NCBI GenBank assembly: GCA_038527215.1
Contig: JBCBGC010000072.1
Location: 1-39,951 of the forward strand
Direction: 5' to 3'
DNA: 39,951 bases
From: JAWPMV01 sp038527215
GTDB lineage: Bacteria; Bacteroidota; Bacteroidia; J057
Positions 24,801 through 33,268 of this stretch are shown here, in pieces. Position numbers and translations under genes: made by a program. The stretch's first letter is position 1. Each line of letters starts with the position of its first letter. Below the pieces are notes generated by a model, which was not told the origin of the DNA, searched no databases, and was given only the letters and a program-made list of their open reading frames with translations.

Positions 24801-25077
24801 GGAGGAAAACTCCTATGCCAAGCCTGATCCTAATGATCGCATGATTACTGCTTGTATGAGTGCTTGTCCTACTGGCGGGATTATCTTCGGTGATCGCAAT
24901 GATCCTGAAAGCGAAATCTCCAAACTATGGCATGACCAGGATAATGAGCGGAAATACCTGGCCCTGGAAGAAGTGAAAACACTTTCCTCGGTAGCCTATA
25001 TGACACTGGTGCGAAACCGTACCAAAGAGGAGTGGGATACCAAAAATCAAGAAAAGGAAGAATTACAAACCTACTAG
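21877..25077 (+). CDS. actB: Alternative Complex III subunit ActB, molybdopterin-oxidoreductase-like iron-sulfur protein
   Basis: A 1066-residue protein that fuses a molybdopterin-oxidoreductase-like domain (about 80-790) with a four-cluster ferredoxin domain. A twin-arginine-type motif SRRDFMK at 50-56 and a hydrophobic stretch ending at LSAC (Cys70) suggest Tat export and possible lipid attachment. Cluster motifs are CTGCGACVVSC from Cys811, CQHCDNAPCETVCP, CVGTRYCANNCPYK and CTFCVQR...CMSACPTGG. In ACIII one cluster is [3Fe-4S] and three are [4Fe-4S], and the Mo cofactor is absent. The subunit is the periplasmic electron wire from menaquinol oxidised at ActC to the ActA/ActE hemes. It sits between actA and actC in the canonical order. 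Plus-strand frames in other phases here are shadows. Confidence 0.97.
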   Translation: MKQPKHWIGLEQLENSPVYHENNGREFPTDISLEDSLENTTEESLNVKASRRDFMKLMGFGITAATLSACAEGALKKAIPYVEKPGDIIPGVANWYASTSPTGNPVLVKTREGRPIKIEGNLESEFNQGGTSAIDQATVLNLYDMDRAKNPKRGDGFAAWGDIDKEIIEKLGEIAANGGKVRVLSKTINSPSTRQLIEDFLEPFGENGTHVTYDALSASAISKAHEMDFGVKAIPSYELQKAKVIASFSCDFLGGWISPVELSHKYTAQRSPDWEKNPDPSTHWMSRHFQIESIMSLTGANADLRFPIEPYAEGAALLSLFNKVARILGRPTLPGVSDFNVAGNQLDKIAQELAACKDPNTGVGSSLVICGTNDVATQQVVNGLNEMLGNYGSTIDLANPFQLRQGDDEAMAGLVAELGDLDALILYNANPVYETPYAAEFEAALKNIGLTISFAQKADESAIHCGYHTPDHNFLESWGDATQNARFFSLQQPVINPIYSTRQAQDSLLKWSGSESTYLNYLKQYWRDNHFSSDASDQDAAFRAYWNDLVRRGVMHLPLAEVSPTYDGSGMAQAASALTTRHNNGSGLSLVAYEKVAQGDGTYANNPWLQEMSDPITRIAWDDYLTVSVAYATENNLEEGQYVDITVPGLSEPMTLPVMIQPGQAMNTLALALGYGRTAAGKVAEKSIGANAYTITSFKDGAVSFTASGASISPNGADKYEFPKVQTHDLLYDPKIGRLYGDDFDRTDAIVKEAALGYYKDKSEENNPFRESLNEYKAKKKHLVSLWESHFKDPQNGKNIHWAMAIDLNKCTGCGACVVSCQAENNIPVVGKDEVRRRREMHWIRIDRYYSGSPDNPDVVFQPMMCQHCDNAPCETVCPVLATIHSNEGLNQMTYNRCVGTRYCANNCPYKVRRFNWLNYTNTDTFKDINPAHESNPVGRLVLNPDVTVRFRGVMEKCTFCVQRLQEAKLRAKIKEENSYAKPDPNDRMITACMSACPTGGIIFGDRNDPESEISKLWHDQDNERKYLALEEVKTLSSVAYMTLVRNRTKEEWDTKNQEKEELQTY

Positions 25078-25102
25078 ATAGCATAGTATAAGCGTCTCTG
25101 AT

Positions 25103-26533
25103 ATGAGTCATGTTCGATCACCCATTCGCCAGAAATGGGTAACTAATACAGAAACATATACGCAGGTTACGGATGACATCATCCGTCCTGTGGAATCAAA
25201 GCCTAACCTGCTCTGGTTGGGGGCCACCTTGCTTTCTGGTGGAGTTATGACCATGGGATTTGCCCTGATTGCCTGGACCATGTGGGAGGGAATCGGGACC
25301 TGGGGGCTGAACAAAACCATCGGCTGGGCCTTTGACATTACCAACTTCGTATTCTGGGTAGGTATTGGTCACGCCGGTACGCTGATTTCAGCGGTACTGT
25401 TGCTCTTCCGTCAGGAATGGCGGAATTCCATTAACCGTGCTTCAGAAGCGATGACCATCTTTGCGGTACTCTGTGCGGGTCTTTTCCCGATTCTGCACAT
25501 GGGTCGTCCCTGGATGGGTCTGTGGTTTTTCCCCTTCCCCAACACCCGGGGTTCTTTGTGGGTAAACTTCAATTCACCGCTGCTTTGGGACGTATTTGCG
25601 ATTTCAACCTACTTGACCGTATCGCTGGTCTTCTGGTACCTGGGTATGATTCCAGACTTTGGAACCATCCGCGACCGCATGGCCAAGCAGGGACGCAAAA
25701 TTGGCGCTTACATCTATGGATTGCTGAGTTTCGGATGGGAAGGTTCCGCCAGGAACTGGTCCCGCTTTGAGATCATCTCCCTGATCCTCTCCGGTCTGGC
25801 TACTCCGCTGGTACTTTCGGTACACTCCATTGTAAGTATGGACTTTGCGACTTCGGTGATTCCGGGTTGGCACACTACTATCTTCCCCCCCTACTTCGTA
25901 GCTGGGGCGATCTTCTCTGGATTCGGAATGGTACAGACCCTGATGATCATCACCCGCAGAGTTTACAGATTAGAGAACTACATCACCATGGACCACATGG
26001 AGTCTATCGCCAAGATTGTATTGGCAACTGGTTCCTTGGTAGGTCTGGCCTATATGACCGAGTTCTTCACTGCCTGGTATTCCGGTAGCTTGTGGGAACG
26101 CTACATCTTCGTCAACCGGGCCTTTGGACCTTATGGCTGGTCTTACTGGATCATGTTCTCCTGTAATATGATCATTCCACAGCTCTTCTGGTTCAAGAAG
26201 ATCAGGACCAATATGCTGGTTACCTTCATCATGTCCATCTTCGTGAACATCGGTATGTGGTTCGAGCGTTTCGTGATTATCGTTACCTCCCTGCACCAGG
26301 ACTTCCTGCCTTCCAGCTGGGCCATGTATACGCCCTCCTGGGTTGAGGTCGGTATCTTCGTTGGAACCTTCGGTCTGTTCTTCTTCTGCTTCTTCCTCTT
26401 TGCGAAGTTTTTACCAGTAGTGAACATGTTCGAGGTGAAAACCCTGGTTCACCATGCGAAAAAGCCTGAAGGGCTTGACGACGGCAAAGTTCCCGCTCAA
26501 AATGATTCTGATGACGCTTCCGCAGAAGCATAA
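25103..26533 (+). CDS. actC: Alternative Complex III subunit ActC (NrfD/PsrC-like quinol-binding membrane protein)
   Basis: A 476-residue polytopic membrane protein of the NrfD/PsrC family with about ten helices, beginning near residue 35 (LLWLGATLLSGGVMTMGFALIAWTMW). Conserved features include FWVGIGHAGTLISAVLLLFRQEWR and the LHMGRPWMGLWFF motif. It forms the menaquinol oxidation site of ACIII and is thought to couple this to proton transfer. The C-terminal tail after about residue 440 is hydrophilic. It is 25 bp after actB and 12 bp before actD, so translation is probably linked. Length and order match other Bacteroidota act operons. Confidence 0.96.
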   Translation: MSHVRSPIRQKWVTNTETYTQVTDDIIRPVESKPNLLWLGATLLSGGVMTMGFALIAWTMWEGIGTWGLNKTIGWAFDITNFVFWVGIGHAGTLISAVLLLFRQEWRNSINRASEAMTIFAVLCAGLFPILHMGRPWMGLWFFPFPNTRGSLWVNFNSPLLWDVFAISTYLTVSLVFWYLGMIPDFGTIRDRMAKQGRKIGAYIYGLLSFGWEGSARNWSRFEIISLILSGLATPLVLSVHSIVSMDFATSVIPGWHTTIFPPYFVAGAIFSGFGMVQTLMIITRRVYRLENYITMDHMESIAKIVLATGSLVGLAYMTEFFTAWYSGSLWERYIFVNRAFGPYGWSYWIMFSCNMIIPQLFWFKKIRTNMLVTFIMSIFVNIGMWFERFVIIVTSLHQDFLPSSWAMYTPSWVEVGIFVGTFGLFFFCFFLFAKFLPVVNMFEVKTLVHHAKKPEGLDDGKVPAQNDSDDASAEA

Positions 26534-26545
26534 GAAAAAATAGAC

Positions 26546-27064
26546 ATGAAGAATTTTCTAATTGGTAAATACTGGAACCCCGACGCGACCATGGATGGGG
26601 TGAAAAAACTGCGGGAAGCGGGTCAGCTGATCTACGACGTATATTCTCCCTTCCCGATCCACGGCATTGATCCATATCTCAACATCAAGCGTACCCGTCT
26701 GACCGTAGCTTCCTTTATCTACGGTTGTATGGGATTCACCACAGCCATGCTGCTGATGGGGCTGGTGTATGGGGTGATCTGGCCGATGAACATCGGTGGG
26801 AAGCCTTCGCTGGCTTTCCCGGATGCAGTGCCTATCGGCTTTGAGCTGACGGTACTATTTGCTGCCCACGGCATGGTCTTGACCTTCTTCATCGTAGGAA
26901 GATATTGGCCTGGAAAAAAGGCAGTACTGTTGGATGATCGTCAGACCGATGATGTCTTCGTCGTAGCGATTGATAAAAACAAAATCCAAGATGAATCGGC
27001 GGTGCGCGATATTTTCCTTTCTACCGGCGCTTACGAAGTCACTGAAAAAGAAGCAAACCTATGA
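26546..27064 (+). CDS. actD: Alternative Complex III subunit ActD (DUF3341)
   Basis: A 172-residue DUF3341 protein. The N-terminal soluble part has VKKLREAGQLIYDVYSPFPIHGID, two membrane helices lie at about 55-80 and 103-127, and the RYWPGKKAVLLDDRQTDDVFVVAIDKN segment faces the cytoplasm or the ActC flank. In ACIII it is a peripheral membrane subunit without cofactors that stabilises ActC. Its stop overlaps the start of actE by four bases (ATGA), a sign of coupled translation. Confidence 0.95.
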   Translation: MKNFLIGKYWNPDATMDGVKKLREAGQLIYDVYSPFPIHGIDPYLNIKRTRLTVASFIYGCMGFTTAMLLMGLVYGVIWPMNIGGKPSLAFPDAVPIGFELTVLFAAHGMVLTFFIVGRYWPGKKAVLLDDRQTDDVFVVAIDKNKIQDESAVRDIFLSTGAYEVTEKEANL

Positions 27065-27738
27065 TGATGTTAAAGAAATATTTACTGCCCGTGGGGGCTT
27101 TTCTCCTGGTGGCTGGTTCTTTAACTGGTTGCTATAATGATAAGTCAAAGCGGAACATTGAATATGCACCTCAGATGTATCATTCTGTTCCCCTGGAGCC
27201 CTATTCTCAAACGGTCTTGAATGAGGATTCCGGACTGGTAAAAGTATTTGCCAACGCAAAAGAAGGAAATGCTTTTTTCAATGGCTTGGCTGCCCAGGCT
27301 CCCCCTGAAGGAACCCTGCCTCGCGCAGACTCCTGGTATTATGAAGAAGCCTATACCCCTTATTACCTACCTAATACAGAAGAAGGGTATGTGGAATCAG
27401 CATCCAATCTAAGTCCGCTGAACGATCCGGCTACTAATGAGGCCAACTTAAACTGCACGCAGGCTAGTTATGACCGGGGAAAAGTTCTGTATCAGCGCTT
27501 TTGTATCATGTGTCATGGCCCAAATGGCAAAGGCAAAGGTATTTTGGTAACGAAGGAAACCTTCCTCGGTGCCGTACCTGCCTACAATGACGCTGCCCAC
27601 CGAGACCTGACGGCTGGAACCATGTTCCACTCGATTACCTACGGAAAGGGCAACATGGGCTCTTACGCTTCTCAACTGACGCCAAAAGAGCGTTGGGAAG
27701 TAGTTTGTTACATTCAAGAGTTCCAGGAGCAAGAGTAA
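27061..27738 (+). CDS. actE: Alternative Complex III subunit ActE, monoheme cytochrome c lipoprotein
   Basis: A 225-residue lipoprotein. The signal ends in the lipobox LTGC (acylated Cys at about 24). A region typical of ActE follows (YHSVPLEPYS, GTLPRADSWYYEE), and then a class I cytochrome c fold with the heme site CIMCHGPNGKGKG and an axial Met near MFHSITYGKGNMGSY. The protein sits on the periplasmic face and carries one heme of the ACIII wire. Three consecutive ATG codons at 27061-27069 make the exact start ambiguous by two residues. The first is overlapped by the actD stop. Confidence 0.95.
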   Translation: MMMLKKYLLPVGAFLLVAGSLTGCYNDKSKRNIEYAPQMYHSVPLEPYSQTVLNEDSGLVKVFANAKEGNAFFNGLAAQAPPEGTLPRADSWYYEEAYTPYYLPNTEEGYVESASNLSPLNDPATNEANLNCTQASYDRGKVLYQRFCIMCHGPNGKGKGILVTKETFLGAVPAYNDAAHRDLTAGTMFHSITYGKGNMGSYASQLTPKERWEVVCYIQEFQEQE

Positions 27739-27779
27739 GTGCGAGGAACCTTTTTTAGGGAAAAAAAAATACCAGAACA

Positions 27780-29135
27780 TTGGCAAGCGTACATTTCACA
27801 CCGGAACAACTGAACGAGCGATTTGAATTCGCTCAGAAGTTTAAAAATATTGTCTTCGGGCTCATCGGGATCGGGATTGCTCTCATCCTGGTAGGCGCGC
27901 TGTTCTTTGGGGACAGCCACGAAGAAGCCACAGACAGCCATGCGGCCATCACTACGGAACAGGTCAGCAATGCCGTACCCGTAGCGGATACGCCAGATGA
28001 TCATGGCGAAGGCGGCCATGCCCACCACCACCGTGGTACGGAGGGGCGGCTGGTCTCTAACTTCCTGCTCTGCAGCCTGTATTTCCTGACCATCAGCATG
28101 GGAGCTTTGTTTTTCCTGGCGGTGCATCAGATCGGAAATGGAGGCTGGCATACCGCCATCCGACGGGTGCCTGAGGCCATGACGACCTACCTGCCAGTGG
28201 CAGCGGTTGGATTCGTGGCGCTCTTTTTCTTTATGGATGTCATCTATGAATGGCTGATCCTTCCCCCCGGAGTAGACGCACTGATTGATACCAAACGGGC
28301 ATTCCTCAACCGCCCGGCCTTTATCATTCGTAACGTCATCTTCTTCGGCATCTGGATCGGTGCAGCACTCTGGCTGCGTCGCCTCTCTATCAGACAAGAT
28401 ACAGAAGGAGGCTTGAGCCACTTCCACCTGAGTACCCGCATCTCGGCGGCCTTTGTATTCCTTTTTGCTTTTTCCTACTCCCTCTTTGCAGTGGACTGGA
28501 TCAAGTCTCTGGAACCTCATTGGTTTAGCACCATCTTCGGCGTATACGTATTTGCCGGATCCTTCCAGTCAGCGATGATTGTTACTGGCTTCCTGCTGTA
28601 CTTCCTGAAGCGTCAGGGCTATATGAGTTATGTAAATGATTCTCATTTCCATGATGTCTTTAAGTACGCCTTTGGCTTCAGTGTATTTTGGGGATACATT
28701 TTCGTTGCCCAGTACCTGCTGATCTGGTACTCCAACATTCCGGAAGAAGGCATCTATTACGTAAAACGTTACCTGGTTGATTCTCACGATTATGTGGGGG
28801 GTAACTTCATTTGGCTTTTCTGGACGAACGTCCTTTGCTGCTTCCTGATCCCCTTCCTGGGTTTCATGATGCGCGACGCCAAAAGAGATCCTCGCTGGTT
28901 TATTCCGGTTGGCCTGGTCGTACTCTATGGACACTGGCAAGATTTGTTCGTGATGATCATGCCTGGTGCTATGGGTACGGAATGGGGCATTGGTCTCATT
29001 GAAGTTGGATTTTTCTCCGTATTTGCTGGTCTATTCCTTTATGTAGTCTTTAACGGACTGAGTAAAGCCAACCTGGCTGCAGCCAATCATCCCTACATGG
29101 AAGAGAGTCTGCACCACACCACTGGGCCGATCTAA
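27780..29135 (+). CDS. actF: Alternative Complex III subunit ActF (NrfD-like membrane protein)
   Basis: A 451-residue polytopic protein, a distant paralogue of ActC with about ten helices. The first is at about 22-42 (NIVFGLIGIGIALILVGALFFG). A His-rich periplasmic loop (HGEGGHAHHHR, about 80-90) precedes the second. The start is a TTG at 27780: an in-frame TAG lies 24 bp upstream with no ATG between, and the next Met is far inside. In ACIII ActF packs against ActC and supplies part of the proton path but does not bind quinol. It is 41 bp after actE. The 96-bp AT-rich gap that follows ends the act part of the cluster. Confidence 0.94.
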   Translation: MASVHFTPEQLNERFEFAQKFKNIVFGLIGIGIALILVGALFFGDSHEEATDSHAAITTEQVSNAVPVADTPDDHGEGGHAHHHRGTEGRLVSNFLLCSLYFLTISMGALFFLAVHQIGNGGWHTAIRRVPEAMTTYLPVAAVGFVALFFFMDVIYEWLILPPGVDALIDTKRAFLNRPAFIIRNVIFFGIWIGAALWLRRLSIRQDTEGGLSHFHLSTRISAAFVFLFAFSYSLFAVDWIKSLEPHWFSTIFGVYVFAGSFQSAMIVTGFLLYFLKRQGYMSYVNDSHFHDVFKYAFGFSVFWGYIFVAQYLLIWYSNIPEEGIYYVKRYLVDSHDYVGGNFIWLFWTNVLCCFLIPFLGFMMRDAKRDPRWFIPVGLVVLYGHWQDLFVMIMPGAMGTEWGIGLIEVGFFSVFAGLFLYVVFNGLSKANLAAANHPYMEESLHHTTGPI

Positions 29136-29231
29136 AATATTGGAAAAATTATATATATATCTTTAACAATATATCGGTTTATCTGTTGTATTTTTAGGCA
29201 TTGATAAGCCTCTGAAGTTGAAAATAAGTTT

Positions 29232-30338
29232 ATGGACGCTTCGCCATTTATGGATCTACAAACCATCACCGGACTGATTCAGGGACTGCTGGTCCTGGTC
29301 CTGCTGTTGGTCGGATTGAACCTCTATCTGGTATTTCGCTGGAAAGACATCGATCCATTCAGAAAATGGAATCCACATGCTATTAATGGTAGCCTGTTCT
29401 TCCTTTTCTTCATCGTAGGGATGCTAGCCGCGGTGCTTTCTACCAACGCCTGGTCCGATACGTTCACCCTTCTCAACAATCCTGCCTCTGAACACGGGGT
29501 GGAAATTGACAGAATGCAGATCAACACCACCTGGGTGGCTGTTTTTGTTTCTGTCGTTACCAATTTCCTCCTCTTCTACTTTGCCTGGAGATACCGGGCA
29601 AAACGTGGTCGGAAAGCCTTGTTCTATCCTCACAACAACCGTCTGGAAGTGATCTGGACCGCTGTTCCTGCCGTGGTGCTTACCCTGCTGGTGTTTGACG
29701 GGGTCAATGTATGGCACGACATCTGGGAAGATCCGCCAGCAGATGCCATTGAGATTGAGGTGAATGGCAAGCAGTTCGGCTGGACTTACCGCTACCCTGG
29801 TGCGGACATGCAGTACGGAGAAACCTCCGTAGGCTTCATGAATGATGCCAGTGGCAATGAATTGGGTTTCAACTTCCGGGACAGAAACGGTCATGATGAC
29901 ATCGTCTCTTCCGGGGCAATTGATACCATTTATTTCCCTGTCAATAAAACTGTCAACCTGACCATCAAATCCCGGGACGTACTTCACTCTGCTACCCTGG
30001 CCCACTTCCGGGTGAAAATGGATGCAGTGCCTGGGATGCCCACCCGTTTTACCTTTAAGCCGATCCTCACTACCGAGGAAATGCGTAAGCAGACGGGTAA
30101 CCCAAAATTCAATTATGAAATGTCTTGTCAGCAGATTTGTGGTGGCGGACACTGGAATATGCGTCGGGTAATAAAAGTCGTGGAATACGACGAGTACCAA
30201 TCCTGGTTGACTAAGCAAACGCCTTTCTTCACGCAGTGGAGAGGCATGACCCCAGCCAACGAAGCAATGGGTAAGGAATTTGCGGAAGCCGTTGAGGCTG
30301 CTAATGAAGAAGAACCTACAGTTACTTTAGCAGAATAG
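29232..30338 (+). CDS. coxB: Cytochrome c oxidase subunit II
   Basis: A 368-residue subunit II. Two or three membrane helices lie at about 10-35, 50-75 and 95-120, followed by WTAVPAVVLTLLVFDG and a periplasmic cupredoxin domain. CuA ligands are seen as His252 (SRDVLHSA), Cys299 and Cys303, His307 and Met310 in CQQICGGGHWNM. The position usually occupied by Glu (C-x-E-x-C) is Gln here. No fused cytochrome c domain follows, so the enzyme is aa3 rather than caa3 and must receive electrons from ACIII or a carrier. The upstream gap has a TTG and a TATCTTTA (29158-29165) with only a 15-nt spacer, a weak internal promoter at best. The 27-bp gap to coxA indicates co-transcription. Confidence 0.96.
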   Translation: MDASPFMDLQTITGLIQGLLVLVLLLVGLNLYLVFRWKDIDPFRKWNPHAINGSLFFLFFIVGMLAAVLSTNAWSDTFTLLNNPASEHGVEIDRMQINTTWVAVFVSVVTNFLLFYFAWRYRAKRGRKALFYPHNNRLEVIWTAVPAVVLTLLVFDGVNVWHDIWEDPPADAIEIEVNGKQFGWTYRYPGADMQYGETSVGFMNDASGNELGFNFRDRNGHDDIVSSGAIDTIYFPVNKTVNLTIKSRDVLHSATLAHFRVKMDAVPGMPTRFTFKPILTTEEMRKQTGNPKFNYEMSCQQICGGGHWNMRRVIKVVEYDEYQSWLTKQTPFFTQWRGMTPANEAMGKEFAEAVEAANEEEPTVTLAE

Positions 30339-30364
30339 ATAACTAAAAGAATTACGCTGATATA

Positions 30365-32197
30365 ATGGCACATGATCATCATCACGGCAGCTTTGTAACC
30401 CAGTACATCTTTAGTACTGACCACAAAGTCATTGCCAAGCAGTTTTTGATCACCGGAATATTTATGGCGGTCATCGGAGTCCTGATGTCGACCTTGTTCC
30501 GGCTTCAACTTGCGTTCCCCGAAACCGTCTTCCCTTTCCTGGAAACACTGCTGGGAAAATGGGGTGAAGGGGGACAAATCAACCAGGACTTTTACCTGGC
30601 CCTGGTTACTATGCACGGAACCTTCATGGTCTTCTTCGTCTTGACGGCAGGCCTGAGTGGTACCTTTAGTAACTATCTGATCCCGCTACAGATTGGTGCG
30701 CGAGATATGGCCTCAGGCTTCATTAATATGTTGTCCTATTGGTTCTTTTTCGTTTCCTCTGTCATCATGCTGGCTTCCTTGTTCGTTTCAACCGGACCTG
30801 CCTCAGGCGGTTGGACGATCTACCCGCCCTTGAGTGCATTGGAAAACGCGGTACCTGGTTCTGGATTGGGAATGACCCTCTGGCTGGTCTCGATGACCCT
30901 TTTCATCGCTTCTTCTTTGATGGGAGGGATCAACTATATCACTACTGTTCTAAACCTACGTACGCAGGGTATGAGCATGGACCGTTTGCCTCTGACCGTT
31001 TGGGCTTTCTTCCTTACGGCCATTCTAGGGGTACTTTCCTTCCCGGTTCTGTTTTCTGCCAGCTTGCTGCTGATGTTTGACCGCCTGCTTGGCACCAGCT
31101 TTTATCTCTCGGACATCTATCTGGGGGGTGAGTTGCTCCATTATCAGGGAGGTAGCCCGATTTTGTTCCAGCACTTGTTCTGGTTCCTGGGCCACCCAGA
31201 GGTATACATCGTACTGCTGCCAGCCCTGGGTATTTCTTCCGAAATTATTTCTGTGCATTCCCGTAAGCCTATCTTCGGCTACAAGGCCATGATTGGCTCT
31301 ATGATCGGGATTGCCTTGCTGTCCTTCATCGTATGGGCCCACCACATGTTCGTAACCGGTATGAACCCCTTCCTGGGAACGGTGTTCATGCTCTTTACGC
31401 TGGTCATTGCGGTGCCCTCGGCGATTAAGGCCTTTAACTATATAACGACCCTTTGGAAAGGAAACATACGGTTTACGCCGCCGATGCTCTTTGCGATCGG
31501 GTTGGTTTCTTTCTTTATCACGGGGGGTATTACCGGGATTTTCCTCGGAAATGCCGCACTGGATATCCCGCTTCACGATACCTACTTTGTAACCGCCCAC
31601 TTCCACCTGGTTATGGGTAGTGCTTCGGCCTTCGGTTTCTTTGCTGGTATCTATCAGTGGTTCCCGAAGATGTTCGGTCGCCTAATGAACAAGCGTCTGG
31701 GGTATATCCACTTCTGGTTCACCTTTATCTCCCTGTATTTGGTATTCTTCCCGATGCACTTCATGGGACTGGGAGGGGTAGCCAGACACTATTATAAGTA
31801 CACCGCCTTTGAATTCATGGGGCAGTACGGGGACGTGAGCGTGTTTATCACCATCGCCGCCATCATTGGTGCCTTGGCTCAGTTTGTGTTCTTGTTCAAC
31901 TTCTTCTACAGCATTTTCTTCGGACCAAAATCTCCTGCTAACCCATGGGAGGCCAACACCCTCGAGTGGACTACGCCTCACAACCCTGGGCACGGCAACT
32001 GGCCCGGCGAGATTCCTGCGGTATACCGCTGGCCTTACGATTACAGCAAGCCCGGTGTCAAGGAAGATTATCTGCCACAGCATATTCCGGATGAAGAAGT
32101 CGAACGAGAAGATGGCAGCCCGATCCCAGAGGTGCCACCATTGAGAGAAGAACCCGCTCCACGGGTAGAGGATACGGAGGAAAGAGGAGAAGAATAA
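30365..32197 (+). CDS. coxA: Cytochrome c oxidase subunit I
   Basis: A 610-residue catalytic subunit with twelve helices. Low-spin heme a and CuB/heme a3 ligands are visible: VTMHGTFM, the cross-linked GHPEVY site with His277 and Tyr281, WAHHMF, and HDTYFVTAHFHLVMG. Glu279 in GHPEVY and Asp in NYLIPLQIGARDMAS are the D-channel residues, so this is an A1-type oxidase that reduces O2 to water and pumps protons. The N-terminus is His-rich (AHDHHHGS) and the C-terminal tail is long and acidic (after about 530). It is 10 bp upstream of the heme A synthase gene, which begins with TTG. Confidence 0.98.
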   Translation: MAHDHHHGSFVTQYIFSTDHKVIAKQFLITGIFMAVIGVLMSTLFRLQLAFPETVFPFLETLLGKWGEGGQINQDFYLALVTMHGTFMVFFVLTAGLSGTFSNYLIPLQIGARDMASGFINMLSYWFFFVSSVIMLASLFVSTGPASGGWTIYPPLSALENAVPGSGLGMTLWLVSMTLFIASSLMGGINYITTVLNLRTQGMSMDRLPLTVWAFFLTAILGVLSFPVLFSASLLLMFDRLLGTSFYLSDIYLGGELLHYQGGSPILFQHLFWFLGHPEVYIVLLPALGISSEIISVHSRKPIFGYKAMIGSMIGIALLSFIVWAHHMFVTGMNPFLGTVFMLFTLVIAVPSAIKAFNYITTLWKGNIRFTPPMLFAIGLVSFFITGGITGIFLGNAALDIPLHDTYFVTAHFHLVMGSASAFGFFAGIYQWFPKMFGRLMNKRLGYIHFWFTFISLYLVFFPMHFMGLGGVARHYYKYTAFEFMGQYGDVSVFITIAAIIGALAQFVFLFNFFYSIFFGPKSPANPWEANTLEWTTPHNPGHGNWPGEIPAVYRWPYDYSKPGVKEDYLPQHIPDEEVEREDGSPIPEVPPLREEPAPRVEDTEERGEE

Positions 32198-32206
32198 AAC
32201 GATAAT

Positions 32207-33268
32207 TTGAATAACGACTTCATAAAAACGGCACCTATCGTGAAGCGCTACCGGTCTTGGGCCAGCATCACGATCGGTGCCGTTTTGATCTTAATTCTAG
32301 TAGGGGGAATTGTGCGGATGACGGGTTCAGGGATGGGATGTCCTGACTGGCCCAAGTGTTTCGGACAATGGGTGCCTCCTACAGATATTTCTGAATTACC
32401 GGCTGATTATAAAAGCCGCTTTCAGGTAGCCGGACGGGAAATTGCAGACTTCGATCCTTTTAAAACCTGGGTAGAATATCTCAACCGGCTGGTCGGAGTA
32501 GTGATAGGCTTATTAGGGATCATTACCGCCGTTCTTTCTGTACCATTTTTCCGCGTGCGTCGCAGGGTGACCTGGCTGAGTTTCTTAGGCCTGTTTTTGA
32601 TCATCCTGGAAGGAGGCATCGGAGCCTATGTCGTAAAGACAGACTTACAGGTAGGTCTGGTAAGTTTACACATGGCCGTAGCAATGGGTGTAGTGGCGGT
32701 CTATATGATGGCCATTACAGAGGCGTTTCAGGGATATTTTACGGACAAAAGTGCCCAAGGCATTTCTCCAGGTAAAAACCTGAAAGCGATGGCTGCCCTT
32801 TTACTGGGACTGACGCTGATTCAAATGCTGGTCGGTACTCAGATCCGGGAGCAGATTGACCTGATCGCTCAGCAAAATCCTGATCGCTCGACCTGGATAG
32901 CGGCCTTGGACAGTGTTTATGTCCTTCACAAATTCTCCTACTACGCTATCGTAGGAATTTGGCTGTATCTGGCCTGGAAGCTGCGTCCATTTTTCGGCCA
33001 AATGCCGCTCTGGAAAAACCTTATATCGCTGATTGGGGTGGTTTTGGTGGCGGAGGTGGCTTTTGGATTGGGGATGCATCACTTTGAGGTTCCGGTTCTT
33101 TTACAGCCTTTGCACCTTTGGTTTGCGAGCTTATTGTTCGCGGCGGAATTCGGCCTGCTGGCCAGTATGTGGAAATTAAGTCCTGTGGAATCCACAGAAG
33201 ACGATAAAGAAACTAGCGTTCATGATTACCAAGAAGGTAGAACATATATCCAAAACCCCCAGGTTTAG
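32207..33268 (+). CDS. ctaA: Heme A synthase (COX15/CtaA)
   Basis: A 353-residue membrane protein with eight helices. The first motif GGIVRMTGSGMGCPDWPKCFG is characteristic of COX15/CtaA, followed by EYLNRLVGV and the conserved His in HMAVAMG and LHKFSYYA, which bind heme. It oxidises heme O to heme A for CoxA. The start is a TTG at 32207, 10 bp after coxA; there is no ATG upstream in frame, and the first helix begins near residue 17. Its end overlaps ctaB by 47 bases. Having heme A and heme O synthases side by side within the cox cluster is usual. Confidence 0.95.
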   Translation: MNNDFIKTAPIVKRYRSWASITIGAVLILILVGGIVRMTGSGMGCPDWPKCFGQWVPPTDISELPADYKSRFQVAGREIADFDPFKTWVEYLNRLVGVVIGLLGIITAVLSVPFFRVRRRVTWLSFLGLFLIILEGGIGAYVVKTDLQVGLVSLHMAVAMGVVAVYMMAITEAFQGYFTDKSAQGISPGKNLKAMAALLLGLTLIQMLVGTQIREQIDLIAQQNPDRSTWIAALDSVYVLHKFSYYAIVGIWLYLAWKLRPFFGQMPLWKNLISLIGVVLVAEVAFGLGMHHFEVPVLLQPLHLWFASLLFAAEFGLLASMWKLSPVESTEDDKETSVHDYQEGRTYIQNPQV

